A stretch of DNA of 64,000 nt from Paenibacillus sp. JNUCC-31 (GTDB taxonomy: Bacteria > Bacillota > Bacilli > Paenibacillales > Paenibacillaceae), in the NCBI RefSeq assembly GCF_014844075.1, contig NZ_CP062165.1:4650001-4714000 (forward strand), read 5' to 3'. How positions within the stretch are numbered: the first letter of the stretch is position 1; every line of letters starts with the position of its first letter. Positions 9,684-18,806 of the stretch are shown piece after piece. Made by a program: the position numbers and the translations under genes. A model generated the notes under the pieces. The model was not told where the DNA came from. It saw only the letters and a program-made list of their open reading frames with translations, and searched no databases.

Positions 9684-11505
9684 ACCTTTCCGTCAGCCCC
9701 CACCGTCGATTGATCCCGAGACGCTGAAGACGGGTGGAGGACGCAAGCCTAAAGCACGGGCGAAGAATTGGTCTGGTACGTTAGGCCGGATCTGGACGTA
9801 TCTGGCACGTCGCAAGGTCAAGCTGGCTATGGTGCTGTTAATGGTATTTGCCAGTTCCGCACTCGCTTTGCTTGGACCTTATATGGTCGGTGTGGCTGTG
9901 GATAAATTCATTGATGGAGAAGCAACGAGTTCCAGCTGGACGACATTTTTATTGGGTCTGGTGGCAGTCTATGTTCTGTTCTCCCTGACATCATGGCTGC
10001 AAAATATATGGATGATCGAAATTGCACAGGAGACCGTGTTCCGCATGCGGTATGATCTGTTCGCTCATCTGCACAAACTGCCGATTCCATTCTTCGGCAA
10101 GCGTCAGCAGGGTGAGATTATGAGCCGGGTTACGAATGACATCGAGAATGTCAGCGGTACGCTGAACAGCTCAGCCATACAGATTTTTTCCAGTATATTA
10201 ACCTTGCTTGGAACGTTTGGCGTGATGCTCTGGCTAAGTCCATTGCTCACCTTGCTTACATTTATCGTAGTACCGCTGATGGCTATTGGTATGCGCTGGA
10301 TTACACGCAGAACCGGGCCGTTGTTCAAGCAACGTCAGCGCAATCTGGGCGAACTTAATGGGTACATTGAGGAAACATTGTCCGGGCAGAAGATTATCAA
10401 GGCATTCTCCCAGGAAGAGCGGGTCATTCGCGGGTTTGAGGAACGAAATACGAACATCCGGTTGTCCGGTTTCTGGGCGCAGACGATCTCCGGCTTTATT
10501 CCCAAGCTGATGAATGGTCTGAACAATCTGAGCTTTGCAATTGTTGCAGGCATCGGTGGAATTCTGGCGATTCAGGGTTCGGTTACAGTCGGGGTGATTA
10601 TCATCTTTGTGGAATACGCTCGTCAGTTCACACGTCCGCTTAACGATCTGGCAAACCAGTGGAATACGTTGCTGTCTGCAATTGCCGGGGCAGAGCGGGT
10701 GTTCGAAGTGCTGGATGAGGATGAGGAAGCGAAGGATGAAGGCGCAGCGGTGTCATTGGACAAAGTGGAGGGAGCCGTTCGCTTCGACAAGGTGTCCTTT
10801 GGATACGATGAAGGGCGTAATATTTTGCATGAAATCAACTTTGAAGCTAAACCGGGTGAGATGATTGCCTTGGTAGGCCCGACTGGGGCAGGGAAAACAA
10901 CGTTGATTCAGCTGTTATCTCGTTTCTACGATGCTACAGACGGCACGATAACGGTGGATGGACGTGACATTACCACTATTCGACGTGAGAATTTGCGCTC
11001 CCATATGGCATTTGTTCTTCAGGATTCCTTCCTGTTCCAGGGCACGATTCGGGAAAATATCCGTTTCGGCCGTCTGGATGCGACCAACGAAGAGGTGGAG
11101 GCTGCTTCAAGGCTGGCGAATGCGCATTCGTTCATCGTGCGGATGAAGGACGGATACGACAAAGTGCTTCAGGCCGACGGAAGTGGTATCAGTCAAGGAC
11201 AGAAGCAGCTGCTTGCGATTGCCCGGGCAATTTTGGCTGACCCGTCCATTCTCGTGTTGGATGAAGCAACTAGCAGTATCGATACCGTCACGGAGATCAA
11301 AATCCAGGAAGGGTTACAACGTCTGATGCAAGGCCGCACCAGCTTTGTCATCGCCCACAGGCTGAACACGATCCGCCAAGCCGATCGAATTCTTGTACTG
11401 AAGGATGGTCAGCTCATGGAGCAGGGTTCGCATGACGCATTGCTGGAACAAGGCGGCTTCTACAGAGAACTGTATTACAGCCAGCTGCGGAACAAGGCAC
11501 AGTAA
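9664..11505 (+). CDS. ABC exporter half-transporter, subunit 2 (catalytic Glu, degenerate signature)
   Basis: 613 residues. ATG 9664 follows GGGGAGGG and lies inside the end of the preceding gene, so translation is coupled. Six-helix exporter domain, then an ATPase domain with Walker A GPTGAGKTT (near residue 404), Walker B LVLDEATSSID with the catalytic Glu, and switch His in FVIAHRLNTI. The signature reads ISQGQKQ instead of LSGGQ. Together with subunit 1 this predicts one working ATP site (Walker motifs of this protein plus the good signature of its partner) and one degenerate site. A short N-terminal tail rich in Pro precedes the first helix. Substrate unknown. Confidence 0.92.
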   Translation: MFKAFTEPFRQPPPSIDPETLKTGGGRKPKARAKNWSGTLGRIWTYLARRKVKLAMVLLMVFASSALALLGPYMVGVAVDKFIDGEATSSSWTTFLLGLVAVYVLFSLTSWLQNIWMIEIAQETVFRMRYDLFAHLHKLPIPFFGKRQQGEIMSRVTNDIENVSGTLNSSAIQIFSSILTLLGTFGVMLWLSPLLTLLTFIVVPLMAIGMRWITRRTGPLFKQRQRNLGELNGYIEETLSGQKIIKAFSQEERVIRGFEERNTNIRLSGFWAQTISGFIPKLMNGLNNLSFAIVAGIGGILAIQGSVTVGVIIIFVEYARQFTRPLNDLANQWNTLLSAIAGAERVFEVLDEDEEAKDEGAAVSLDKVEGAVRFDKVSFGYDEGRNILHEINFEAKPGEMIALVGPTGAGKTTLIQLLSRFYDATDGTITVDGRDITTIRRENLRSHMAFVLQDSFLFQGTIRENIRFGRLDATNEEVEAASRLANAHSFIVRMKDGYDKVLQADGSGISQGQKQLLAIARAILADPSILVLDEATSSIDTVTEIKIQEGLQRLMQGRTSFVIAHRLNTIRQADRILVLKDGQLMEQGSHDALLEQGGFYRELYYSQLRNKAQ

Positions 11506-11513
11506 CAGAAAGA

Positions 11514-11549
11514 GCATGGCCGAAGAACTATGGCGGCCATGCTTTTTTT
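11514..11549 (+). terminator. Terminator after ABC exporter pair
   Basis: Nine-base stem GCATGGCCG/CGGCCATGC followed by seven T, starting nine bases after the stop. Confidence 0.9.
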
Positions 11550-11633
11550 GTAGGTTATAATGGGTGGTTCGGGCTATCGCTGGCAGAGAATCAGCGAGAG
11601 GATTTTCTCTGTTGCTCAGCTGGAAAAAGGAGA

Positions 11634-11682
11634 GCAGGAACGGAGGGCATAATGAGTATTATGCCTTTCATTCCTGCTTTTT
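11634..11682 (+). terminator. Second hairpin with T run between convergent genes
   Basis: Nested arms GCAGGAA/TTCCTGC and GGCATAAT/ATTATGCC followed by five T on the plus strand. It lies between the exporter pair and the converging DUF4832 gene and may insulate both directions; the minus-strand T run is weaker. Confidence 0.6.
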
Positions 11683-11723
11683 GCCTCTTCACATATTCGC
11701 TGAACATGAGAAGTAACTGAGAA

Positions 11724-13715
11724 TTACTTCGTCACACTGCTCAGCTTGAATGAGCCGTCGGTCAATTTGTTTGTATTGGCAAAGTCCACGCCGGGTTTAT
11801 TCGTTTCCGGATCGATGATCGCAATCGCGATATCATAGGTTCCTGCGGCAAGACCGGAGACTGGAATGGAGTCGGTCAGGGTGTAGGTGCCCGTTTTCCA
11901 CGTGGTTAGATTAACAGTTGTTGTTTTCTTGGCGACCACTGTATTGCCACTGCGCAGTTGAATTTCAACCGGCCACGCAAATGGGAAGTGCTGTACGCCC
12001 TTATTTTCTACCTTAATCGTTGTTGTAAATGTACTTCCGTTAATGGTGGATGGATGCGAGATTTCTTTCACGACAAAGTGGTAACCCATTCGTTTCTTGA
12101 GTGCATCGATGTTGGCCTGTAGTGCATGATTCAAAGGAAGCGAGGCAGGGGAGTTCGGTCCCAGCCAGCTCGGCTTGCTCAGCTCCGTTTGACGCAACGT
12201 TTCCGTAAATCCGCTGCCGCTGGTCAATGCCGCAAGCATGCCGGAAGCTCCACCGTAAAATTCTCCACCGGAAATTCGTGTCTCCCAGAAGTTCGCATGT
12301 GCAGGCTGCTGCTGGCCGATGTCATCCCAATAACCATTCTGGGTGCCTGTGTACCAGCCCCAATCTGCATCGAAGCTTTCTTTATGTCCAAATACATCAT
12401 TGAACATGCCCATGACCATGCCTTTATTATTGGTTTTGGCGAGGGCAATACTGCGCCGGATCAGAACCTGCATCTTGTCCTCTTTACCGGCAAAGGCATC
12501 GATATAATGCTGTACGTACTTGTTCGATATGTCATTTGTAGGGAAAGCGCCTGTGTAGTTGGTCTCGCCATTCGGTCCGACATAAGGCCAGGTATGGAAC
12601 TCGCCCCAGTGTCCGAGGGAACCGATCTGGACAAAGGCGACCGGACGATCATTAGTGTTGTACCTTGCCGCAATGGCATCGATGGCTAATTTGTGCCTTT
12701 CTTGCAGATAGGTGGAGTTGTAGTTGGGGGAGAAGCCCATGTTGTTGCCTGTGCCCATGCCCCCGGTTGTATCGTTGTAAACTGTTCCGGGAGATTCTCC
12801 ACGGGCAATCATGTCATTGTAGAGCCAGTCTGGAATATCCCGGTGAGCCTGTCCAGTTGGGCTGTCCAGAATGAAGCGAAACACCACTTTAACCCCTTTG
12901 CTTTTCCAGTAGGCAAAATTGTTGGCAGCTTCAATTGCGCTAAAATCGTACGTACCTTTGATGGACTCAAGCTCTTTCCAGGTCACACCGGCATATACGA
13001 GCCTGTGTGGCTGTGCATATGTTGTGCTCTTGGCCGAAGGCGCCCAGCCTTTGAATGGATTGTTGAGTGGGCTGTCCAGCTCTACGGGATTCACCACAGT
13101 ATTGTTCCCTGTACCTCCACCCGATCCAGCCGAAGTCAAAAGGTAAGCGGGCAGCGTTTGTCCCGCCGCGGGCAGTCTCGACGTATCCGAGCTGTTGTCG
13201 ATATACCCGACCCGTACCGTGCTGCCTGCACTGATTTGCAAGGTAGAGAGAGGAATCGCAACCTCAATGGCGGAAGAGCTGCGATAGAATTGGGAGCTGG
13301 TTAACGTGCTGTTGAAATTCCAGCTCCAATCGGTTCCGCTACCGCCATAGCGGTATAATCCTGTATTTTCAAGCAGCCACTCCACACCTGTAGCTCCCCA
13401 GCCCGCAGCCTGGTAACCGGTTGAAGTATTGTTATCGGTATTGATCCAGAAATTCCCCATCGTTGTACTCAGACCAGAGCCTTGAATAAGCAGATAGAGG
13501 TTGGTTCCATCATTGGTCACTTTGAGCGTCTGGGCAGAGCCACTATTGGTGGTGAGAGCACTAACGCTGCTCCAATCGCTGACATTGCCATCAATGGTAA
13601 TGGTCGCAGCAGAGGCCTTTGGCAAAGCTCCCGCAGGCAAGAGCAGGGTAATCATGAGGATAAAAGCCAAAAACAGTCCAAGACTCCGTTTGCTTTGATC
13701 AAATAATCTTGTCAT
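11724..13715 (-). CDS. Secreted DUF4832/DUF4874-type protein with N-terminal carbohydrate-binding-like module
   Basis: 663 residues; ATG 13715 has a strong GGAGGT site. A signal peptide (KRSLGLFLAFILMITLLLP, cleavage near ASA-AT) indicates export. Residues ~38-165 form a module starting TITIDGNVSDW, typical of CBM9/DOMON-like sugar-binding folds. A short Gly/Asn linker leads to a large domain with NPFKGWAPS, VTWKELESIKGTYDF and VKVVFRFILDSP, which I recognise as the DUF4874/DUF4832 pair, resembling a TIM-barrel glycosidase with a C-terminal beta-sandwich. No catalytic pair is assigned. The gene is divergent from the sugar-uptake operon at 14361 and both share TTTGCSGCAAA operators, so it probably acts outside the cell on the polysaccharide whose fragments that operon imports. 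Confidence 0.8.
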   Translation of the reverse strand: MTRLFDQSKRSLGLFLAFILMITLLLPAGALPKASAATITIDGNVSDWSSVSALTTNSGSAQTLKVTNDGTNLYLLIQGSGLSTTMGNFWINTDNNTSTGYQAAGWGATGVEWLLENTGLYRYGGSGTDWSWNFNSTLTSSQFYRSSSAIEVAIPLSTLQISAGSTVRVGYIDNSSDTSRLPAAGQTLPAYLLTSAGSGGGTGNNTVVNPVELDSPLNNPFKGWAPSAKSTTYAQPHRLVYAGVTWKELESIKGTYDFSAIEAANNFAYWKSKGVKVVFRFILDSPTGQAHRDIPDWLYNDMIARGESPGTVYNDTTGGMGTGNNMGFSPNYNSTYLQERHKLAIDAIAARYNTNDRPVAFVQIGSLGHWGEFHTWPYVGPNGETNYTGAFPTNDISNKYVQHYIDAFAGKEDKMQVLIRRSIALAKTNNKGMVMGMFNDVFGHKESFDADWGWYTGTQNGYWDDIGQQQPAHANFWETRISGGEFYGGASGMLAALTSGSGFTETLRQTELSKPSWLGPNSPASLPLNHALQANIDALKKRMGYHFVVKEISHPSTINGSTFTTTIKVENKGVQHFPFAWPVEIQLRSGNTVVAKKTTTVNLTTWKTGTYTLTDSIPVSGLAAGTYDIAIAIIDPETNKPGVDFANTNKLTDGSFKLSSVTK

Positions 13716-13903
13716 GGTATACCTCCTGAATAATGGATTTTTGAATGAGTACTCGTTCTGCCTTGCCCCTACATGTCTTCATGAGGGAGAGTTAGGAAAG
13801 TTCAACTCCTTTCTGAGCCGCCAAAGTGGCAGGATAATGACGTTTTATGTAAGAGTCATGGTAGTAAATAGAGGATAAGCAGCTGAAAACGATCATACTT
13901 TGG

Positions 13904-13914
13904 TTTGCGGCAAA
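13904..13914. promoter_or_regulatory. Operator copy 1, TTTGCGGCAAA
   Basis: Perfect 11-base palindrome about an odd centre, 189 bases upstream of the secreted DUF4832 gene. Likely bound by the LacI-type regulator at 18896; assignment is inferred from co-occurrence. Confidence 0.65.
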
Positions 13915-14079
13915 TATAAAATGTGCTTTTAGTTCTTGAGTTCCGCGTCTAAATTGCATTATAGGGGACAGGAAAAGGAGATTCAACAGATTTTTTTCCA
14001 TAATTTATTTGTTTTTCTATTGAAAATAGAGGTATATCATTGAAGATTGAATATAATTCAATTTAGTTAACAAGTTAAA

Positions 14080-14090
14080 TTTGCCGCAAA
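14080..14090. promoter_or_regulatory. Operator copy 2, TTTGCCGCAAA
   Basis: Same palindrome, extended by flanking AAA/TAT bases. Lies centrally in the divergent region. Confidence 0.65.
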
Positions 14091-14133
14091 TATAATTGGA
14101 TTCACATTAAATTATATGATAATAAAATAAAAA

Positions 14134-14147
14134 TGTAAACGCTTAAT
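14134..14147. promoter_or_regulatory. Candidate CcpA cre box
   Basis: TGTAAACGCTTAAT matches the cre consensus TGWAANCGNTNWCA at 12 of 14 positions. It sits between the operators in the divergent region and would give catabolite control of both transcripts. Confidence 0.5.
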
Positions 14148-14203
14148 TTATGATGAATAAAGAGTTATACTGTTTAGTGGTATACAAATAACACCACGAA
14201 ACT

Positions 14204-14214
14204 ATTGCCGCAAA
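14204..14214. promoter_or_regulatory. Operator copy 3, ATTGCCGCAAA
   Basis: One-base variant of the palindrome, 27 bases upstream of the -35 box of the rightward promoter. Confidence 0.6.
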
Positions 14215-14240
14215 ATGTTTAAAAATTTAGCCAAAATCAA

Positions 14241-14269
14241 TTGACAACCAATCAAAACTATTTTACTAT
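14241..14269 (+). promoter_or_regulatory. Sigma-A promoter of the sugar-uptake operon
   Basis: TTGACA (14241-14246), 17-base spacer, TACTAT (14264-14269). It predicts a transcript start near 14276, about 85 bases before the first gene, flanked by operators at 14204 and 14325. Confidence 0.7.
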
Positions 14270-14324
14270 CGTTACATAGTCGCAATCCTGTTAGATTTCT
14301 TAACATCAAATTGGCTTGATGGCA

Positions 14325-14335
14325 TTTGCCGCAAA
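14325..14335. promoter_or_regulatory. Operator copy 4, TTTGCCGCAAA
   Basis: Perfect palindrome about 50 bases downstream of the predicted transcript start and 25 bases before ATG 14361; it is positioned to block transcription or to loop with copy 3, 121 bases away. Confidence 0.7.
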
Positions 14336-14360
14336 TTTACGAGCAACGGAGAGTGTAAGC

Positions 14361-15461
14361 ATGGGGAAGATAAAAATGGCTTTTATCGGTGTAGGAGACA
14401 TGGGGTCACATCATTGCATTGGTTTTGATTTGCTCGAAGAGTGTGAGGTTCGTTATATCTGTGATATGAATGAGGCCAATGTGGCACGTACGCTGGTTGA
14501 ACTTAAGAACAGTAACCCCGCCATAGTAAGCGATTATCGTGAGCTGCTTGCCAAGGAAGATTTGGATGCGGTGGTCATCAGTGTACCGAACTATTTGCAT
14601 CGTGAAGTGGCAGTCGCTTTTCTGGAGGCGGGCAAGCATGTATTTCTGGAAAAGCCTGTCGCCCATACCATTGAGGACTGTGATGCCATTATAGAAGCTG
14701 CGGAAGCCTCGGGACGAATTTTACAGATTGGACTGGTCTATCGGTATTCAAATCTGTATCGCCGGATGGAAAAGGAGTTGGAGAACGGACGACTTGGCGA
14801 CGTGAAATTGATGTGGTGCAAGGAGTTCCGCGATCCGTTCCCACCTGCAGATTGGTTCTATGACAAGACCAAGTCTGGGGGAGCGATTGTAGAAAAGGAT
14901 TGTCATCACTTCGACATTTTCAACTGGATGATCCAGGCAAAGCCTGTCCGCGTGTTTGCCTCTGGAGGTCAGCATGTCATGAAACAAGGGGAGCCCAATC
15001 AAATTCAAAATTCATACAGTCACTATCCGACGAAAGAAATTTCGGACACCTCCATCGTCGATCACGCCTTTATCACCATTGATTATGATAACGGCAGCAA
15101 AGCCAATCTGGGCCTGTGCATGTATTTGAAACCGCGCAATCTGATGGGAGAAGGGCTTGAGATTGGCCTGATCGGAGAGAATGGCGGTCAGATGGTGGCA
15201 CGGAATGACAAGACGATTGATATCGTTGGCGGGCAGGACTGGACGAAGGACCACCTGGACATTGATGTGTCGTCGGATTCAATCATGGGTGGACATACCG
15301 GAGGACAGACCCAGCGTATTGATTTTCTGAAATGTGTACAGGAAGGCAGACAGCCTTTTGCGAGTGCGCAGGTTGGTCGTAACGCGTTGCTTATTGCCCT
15401 GGCGGCAGAGAAATCCATTGTGGAAGAACGGTACGTCTATTTAGAAGAAATTTCAGGCTGA
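14361..15461 (+). CDS. Gfo/Idh/MocA family oxidoreductase
   Basis: 366 residues. ATG 14361 has a GGAGAG site; the longer frame from 14316 would run through an operator. The N-terminal Rossmann fold begins KIKMAFIGVGDMGSHH (GxGxxG-type NAD(P) site) and contains the family motif HVFLEKPVAHTIEDCD, where the Lys of EKP contacts the cofactor. The C-terminal alpha/beta domain carries KDCHHFDIFNWM, with the His residue expected in catalysis. Family members oxidise or reduce sugars, inositols and sugar acids. It heads an operon with two sugar permeases and a binding protein, so it probably processes the imported sugar. The exact substrate is not known. Confidence 0.9.
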   Translation: MGKIKMAFIGVGDMGSHHCIGFDLLEECEVRYICDMNEANVARTLVELKNSNPAIVSDYRELLAKEDLDAVVISVPNYLHREVAVAFLEAGKHVFLEKPVAHTIEDCDAIIEAAEASGRILQIGLVYRYSNLYRRMEKELENGRLGDVKLMWCKEFRDPFPPADWFYDKTKSGGAIVEKDCHHFDIFNWMIQAKPVRVFASGGQHVMKQGEPNQIQNSYSHYPTKEISDTSIVDHAFITIDYDNGSKANLGLCMYLKPRNLMGEGLEIGLIGENGGQMVARNDKTIDIVGGQDWTKDHLDIDVSSDSIMGGHTGGQTQRIDFLKCVQEGRQPFASAQVGRNALLIALAAEKSIVEERYVYLEEISG

Positions 15462-15472
15462 GGGGTGTCATC

Positions 15473-16363
15473 ATGAACAGATTGAGAAAATATGACACGC
15501 TGCTGTTTTTTCTCTTCATTTTGCCTTGGATCATCGGATTTATTACCTTTTTCCTTTTTCCTTTCGGGACCTCGGTCTTCTACGCTTTTACAGATGCGAG
15601 GCTCCCGGGAGCAACCAACTTCAACTTTGTCGGCATTGATAATTTTACACACATGATGGACGATCCCATCTTTTTGAAAAGTTTGATGAACACGATGTTT
15701 TTCGTTGTATTCGGTGTTCCGATCGTTACAGCGGGCATGCTCGGTTTGGCGATGCTGCTTAATTTTAATGTCAAAGGCATTGCGTTGTTCCGCACCTTCT
15801 TCTATTTGCCGACCCTGGTGCCCATTGTGGCAACGGTCATTATCTGGCGGCTCGTATTCAACTCCGAATTCGGCATCCTGAATGCCGGACTTGGCGCGCT
15901 CGGTATAAGCAAAGTGGATTGGATTGGCGGCGAACATACAATTAAGCCAGTCATCATCATGCTCCAGGTCTGGATCTCCGGCAGCGGCGTGCTGATCTTT
16001 CTGGCTGCACTGAAAAATGTACCCCGACATTTGTACGAAGCTGCTGCGATTGACGGTGCAAGCGGGATTCGTCGATTTTTCCAAATTACGCTGCCGATGA
16101 TCAGTCCGTCCATTCTGTTTGTCATCATTATTCAGACGATGTATAACTTTCAGATGTTTACGGAAGCGCTGCTGCTATCTAAGGGGGGGCCGAACTACTC
16201 TGCTTATACGTTTGTCTACAATATTTATAAATCGGCCTTTACCGATCTGAAATTCAGTATGGCGATGACGCAGTCGATTTTCCTGTTCGCCGTGATCTCG
16301 CTTGTCACCCTGATCCTGATGAAAGTATCGAACCGCTTTGTGTATTACGAGGGAGAACGATAG
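15473..16363 (+). CDS. Carbohydrate ABC transporter permease, MalF type
   Basis: 296 residues with six predicted helices. The start is 12 bases after the oxidoreductase stop, with a GAGGGGTG site. The cytoplasmic coupling loop contains EAAAIDGASGIRRFFQITLPM, the EAA motif of binding-protein-dependent permeases. It forms the membrane channel with the next gene for uptake of an oligosaccharide of the CUT1 class. There is no ATPase gene in this operon; as is common in Bacillus relatives, a shared MsmX/UgpC-type ATPase encoded elsewhere probably drives it. Confidence 0.92.
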   Translation: MNRLRKYDTLLFFLFILPWIIGFITFFLFPFGTSVFYAFTDARLPGATNFNFVGIDNFTHMMDDPIFLKSLMNTMFFVVFGVPIVTAGMLGLAMLLNFNVKGIALFRTFFYLPTLVPIVATVIIWRLVFNSEFGILNAGLGALGISKVDWIGGEHTIKPVIIMLQVWISGSGVLIFLAALKNVPRHLYEAAAIDGASGIRRFFQITLPMISPSILFVIIIQTMYNFQMFTEALLLSKGGPNYSAYTFVYNIYKSAFTDLKFSMAMTQSIFLFAVISLVTLILMKVSNRFVYYEGER

Positions 16364-16375
16364 GAGGAGAGTTAC

Positions 16376-17209
16376 ATGAACAGCCGAAAAATAGCGGTAA
16401 AAGCGTCTCAATATACATTGCTGATCGCAGCGTTAATGCTGTTTGCAGGGCCTCTGGTATGGATGCTCTCGACCATGCTGAAAACCAAAGCGGAGACCTA
16501 CAAGGTACCTCCAACCATCCTGCCGGACACATTCAGTCTGGAAGCCTTTGAACGATTGTTCGCCGTACAGCCGATGATGTGGCAGTGGATTCAGAATTCG
16601 TTTATCATTTCCTTTTTTGTTGCGGCGGGAGCGGTGGTGTCCAGTTCACTTGTCGCTTACGGTTTCTCCCGTTTTGCAACCAAATATCGGAATATTCTGT
16701 TCCCGGTCGTGCTTGTTACCTTAATGATTCCTCCATCCATTATGATGATTCCCTCGTACGTCCTTTTTTCCAAGTTGAACTGGATTGATACCTGGTTGCC
16801 GCTCATTGTGCCAGCCTGGCTCGGAGGCGCCTATTATATCTTCCTGTTCCGACAGTTTTTCATGACCATTCCCCAGGAGCTGGACGAGGCTACATATCTC
16901 GACGGCGGCAATCGCTGGACGGTATATGCACGGGTCATTATGCCGCTGTCCAAACCCATTATTATGACAACCATTATTTTTGCCTTTGTGAACTCCTGGC
17001 TCGATTTTCTGGGGCCGTTCCTGTATATCAAAAACGCAGAAATGTTCACGCTGAGCGTGGGCTTGCAGCTGCTGATTGGTCAGACGAGCCAGGATTTGCC
17101 GGCGCTCGCTGCGGGTGCATTTATCAGTATTGTACCTATTGGACTGCTGTATATGTTTGCACAACGTTATATCGTTGAGGGGGTGGTGCTTACGGGCACC
17201 AAAGGGTAG
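16376..17209 (+). CDS. Carbohydrate ABC transporter permease, MalG type
   Basis: 277 residues, six helices, ATG 16376 with AGGAGAG upstream, 12 bases after the partner permease. The EAA loop reads DEATYLDGGNRWTVYARVIMPL. Second half of the CUT1 sugar channel together with the preceding protein. Confidence 0.92.
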   Translation: MNSRKIAVKASQYTLLIAALMLFAGPLVWMLSTMLKTKAETYKVPPTILPDTFSLEAFERLFAVQPMMWQWIQNSFIISFFVAAGAVVSSSLVAYGFSRFATKYRNILFPVVLVTLMIPPSIMMIPSYVLFSKLNWIDTWLPLIVPAWLGGAYYIFLFRQFFMTIPQELDEATYLDGGNRWTVYARVIMPLSKPIIMTTIIFAFVNSWLDFLGPFLYIKNAEMFTLSVGLQLLIGQTSQDLPALAAGAFISIVPIGLLYMFAQRYIVEGVVLTGTKG

Positions 17210-17294
17210 AATGGCTGCCTCGCTTTCCGGTTTTCGGGTGGATAGAACTTTTTTGACTTTTTGATATGACATGACATAAAGGGGAGCTGTGTAT

Positions 17295-18638
17295 ATGAGA
17301 GCGAAGAGTAAGCGGCTATTCAATGTATGGGCACTTGTACTTGCGACAATGGTGGTGATCAGTGGATGTGGAAATGGAGGATCGTCCGAAAACGCCGACT
17401 CTTCTGGTTCCGGCAGCAGCCAGAGCGAACCTGTAACGATCACATACTCCCAGTGGGGGACGGCGGAAGAGCTTCATCGTACACAGGAACTGTTGGATCA
17501 GTTCATGAAGGCCAATACCGATATTAAGGTGAAACTGGAAGGCAAGGATTGGGGCAGCTACTGGGATGGACTCACAGCAAATGCAGCTGGGGGCACACTC
17601 CCGGACGTATTCAAAACGAGTTATGCATATGTGGAGAAATACGCCGAGCTTGGCATTTTCAAGGAATTGGACGGCTTGCTGGCGGAAAATCAGTTTGATC
17701 TGAATAATGTGGACAAAAGTCTGCTGGGCCTTCACCAATATCAGGGCAAACAAGTATCCTTGCCCATCGATGCCAACGTCATCGTATGGTATTACAACAA
17801 AGCGATCTTTGAGAACGCAGCAACCAATCCTCATAACGCCCCGGTTCCATCGCTTGAACCAACCTGGGATGAAATTACCGACATTGCAACCAAGATGACG
17901 CTGGATAAAAACGGGAAAAGCGCTGACGAAGCGGGTTTTGATGCCGAGAACATTGTGCAGTGGGGCTTGTCCATTTCACCGGGATCAACGATGGATTGGT
18001 TCCTGGAACCGGAGCTATGGTCCAACGGCGCCAAGCTGGTGAACGACGATGGTTCCCTTGCCCTTGAGACACCTGAAGCGATGGAAGTGCTGAACTATTT
18101 TATCGATTTGACCAAAAATAAAAAGATTAACACCACACCTGCACAGATTGAAGGTTTGGGTGGACAGGTGAATCTTGCAATTACTACATCCAAGGTAGCC
18201 ATGAATCCGGGTGGCAGCTGGAATACAACCAACTACCAGGAGGCTGGCGTGGAGTACGGCATCTCCTATTTGCCAAAATTCAAAACCAACCAGACCGTCG
18301 TTCAGCCAGCAGGTCTGGCCATCAGCTCCAATACCAAGCATGAAGAGGCGGCTTACAAGCTGTTGGCCTGGCTTGCCGGTCCGGAAGGACAGACTGAACT
18401 CGCGAAGCAGGGATATTCCATTCCGGCTAATAAAGCCGCAGCGGATGCTTATATTGCCACTGTAGGCGAAGATAATAAAATCTTCCTGGATGCACAGCAG
18501 TATGGTATTGTATCTCCCTTTACGACCAAGAAAACCGATCTGGTCTGGACGTATGGTGAGCAATCGCTCAAACTTCCACTTGCCGGGGACGGTGATCTGA
18601 ACGCAGCACTGAAGGATTTGGCCTCCAAGATGCAATAA
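17295..18638 (+). CDS. Extracellular sugar-binding lipoprotein
   Basis: 447 residues. ATG 17295 is eight bases from GGGGAG; the in-frame GTG at 17289 is too close. The signal peptide ends in lipobox VISGC. The mature part has the CUT1 binding-protein pattern: VTITYSQWGTAEE near the start, LPDVFKTSYAYVEKYAELG, and a C-terminal domain with VAMNPGGSW and AAYKLLAWLAGPEGQ. It delivers a sugar to the two permeases just upstream and is the last gene before a terminator. Confidence 0.93.
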   Translation: MRAKSKRLFNVWALVLATMVVISGCGNGGSSENADSSGSGSSQSEPVTITYSQWGTAEELHRTQELLDQFMKANTDIKVKLEGKDWGSYWDGLTANAAGGTLPDVFKTSYAYVEKYAELGIFKELDGLLAENQFDLNNVDKSLLGLHQYQGKQVSLPIDANVIVWYYNKAIFENAATNPHNAPVPSLEPTWDEITDIATKMTLDKNGKSADEAGFDAENIVQWGLSISPGSTMDWFLEPELWSNGAKLVNDDGSLALETPEAMEVLNYFIDLTKNKKINTTPAQIEGLGGQVNLAITTSKVAMNPGGSWNTTNYQEAGVEYGISYLPKFKTNQTVVQPAGLAISSNTKHEEAAYKLLAWLAGPEGQTELAKQGYSIPANKAAADAYIATVGEDNKIFLDAQQYGIVSPFTTKKTDLVWTYGEQSLKLPLAGDGDLNAALKDLASKMQ

Positions 18639-18696
18639 GTAGTTAAAGAGGAGGCAGAGCAGAGCTTCATACGTTTTCTTTAAAGGATTATAATTT

Positions 18697-18746
18697 GGCG
18701 GCAGTATAGGGGATAGCAAGCGCCCCGACTGCCGCCATTATTTTAT
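18697..18746 (+). terminator. Terminator of sugar-uptake operon
   Basis: Stem GGCGGCAGT/ACTGCCGCC with a 22-base loop, followed by a T-rich tract. It also separates the operon from the regulator gene. Confidence 0.7.
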
Positions 18747-18806
18747 AAAAGACCGCATCCGTGCACCATTTCATTGACTTCTGGCGAGTAGAAATATAGA
18801 ATTATA

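Larger units (their letters stand above)
13716..14360. promoter_or_regulatory. Divergent regulatory region of the TTTGCSGCAAA regulon
   Basis: 645 AT-rich bases between the secreted DUF4832 protein and the sugar-uptake operon. It holds four copies of the 11-bp palindrome (listed separately), a cre-like box and a near-perfect promoter for the rightward operon. No gene is supported here: the minus-strand 69-codon frame at 13792-14001 lacks a ribosome site and lies within the operator region. Confidence 0.75.

Noticed and set aside
12126..12689. 187-codon plus-strand frame opposite the DUF4832 gene
   Set aside because: Antisense to a well-supported secreted protein, no ribosome site, Cys/Arg-rich nonsense composition.
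16721..17443. 240-codon minus-strand frame across the permease/binding-protein junction
   Set aside because: Antisense to two genes and the intergenic gap, no domain content.
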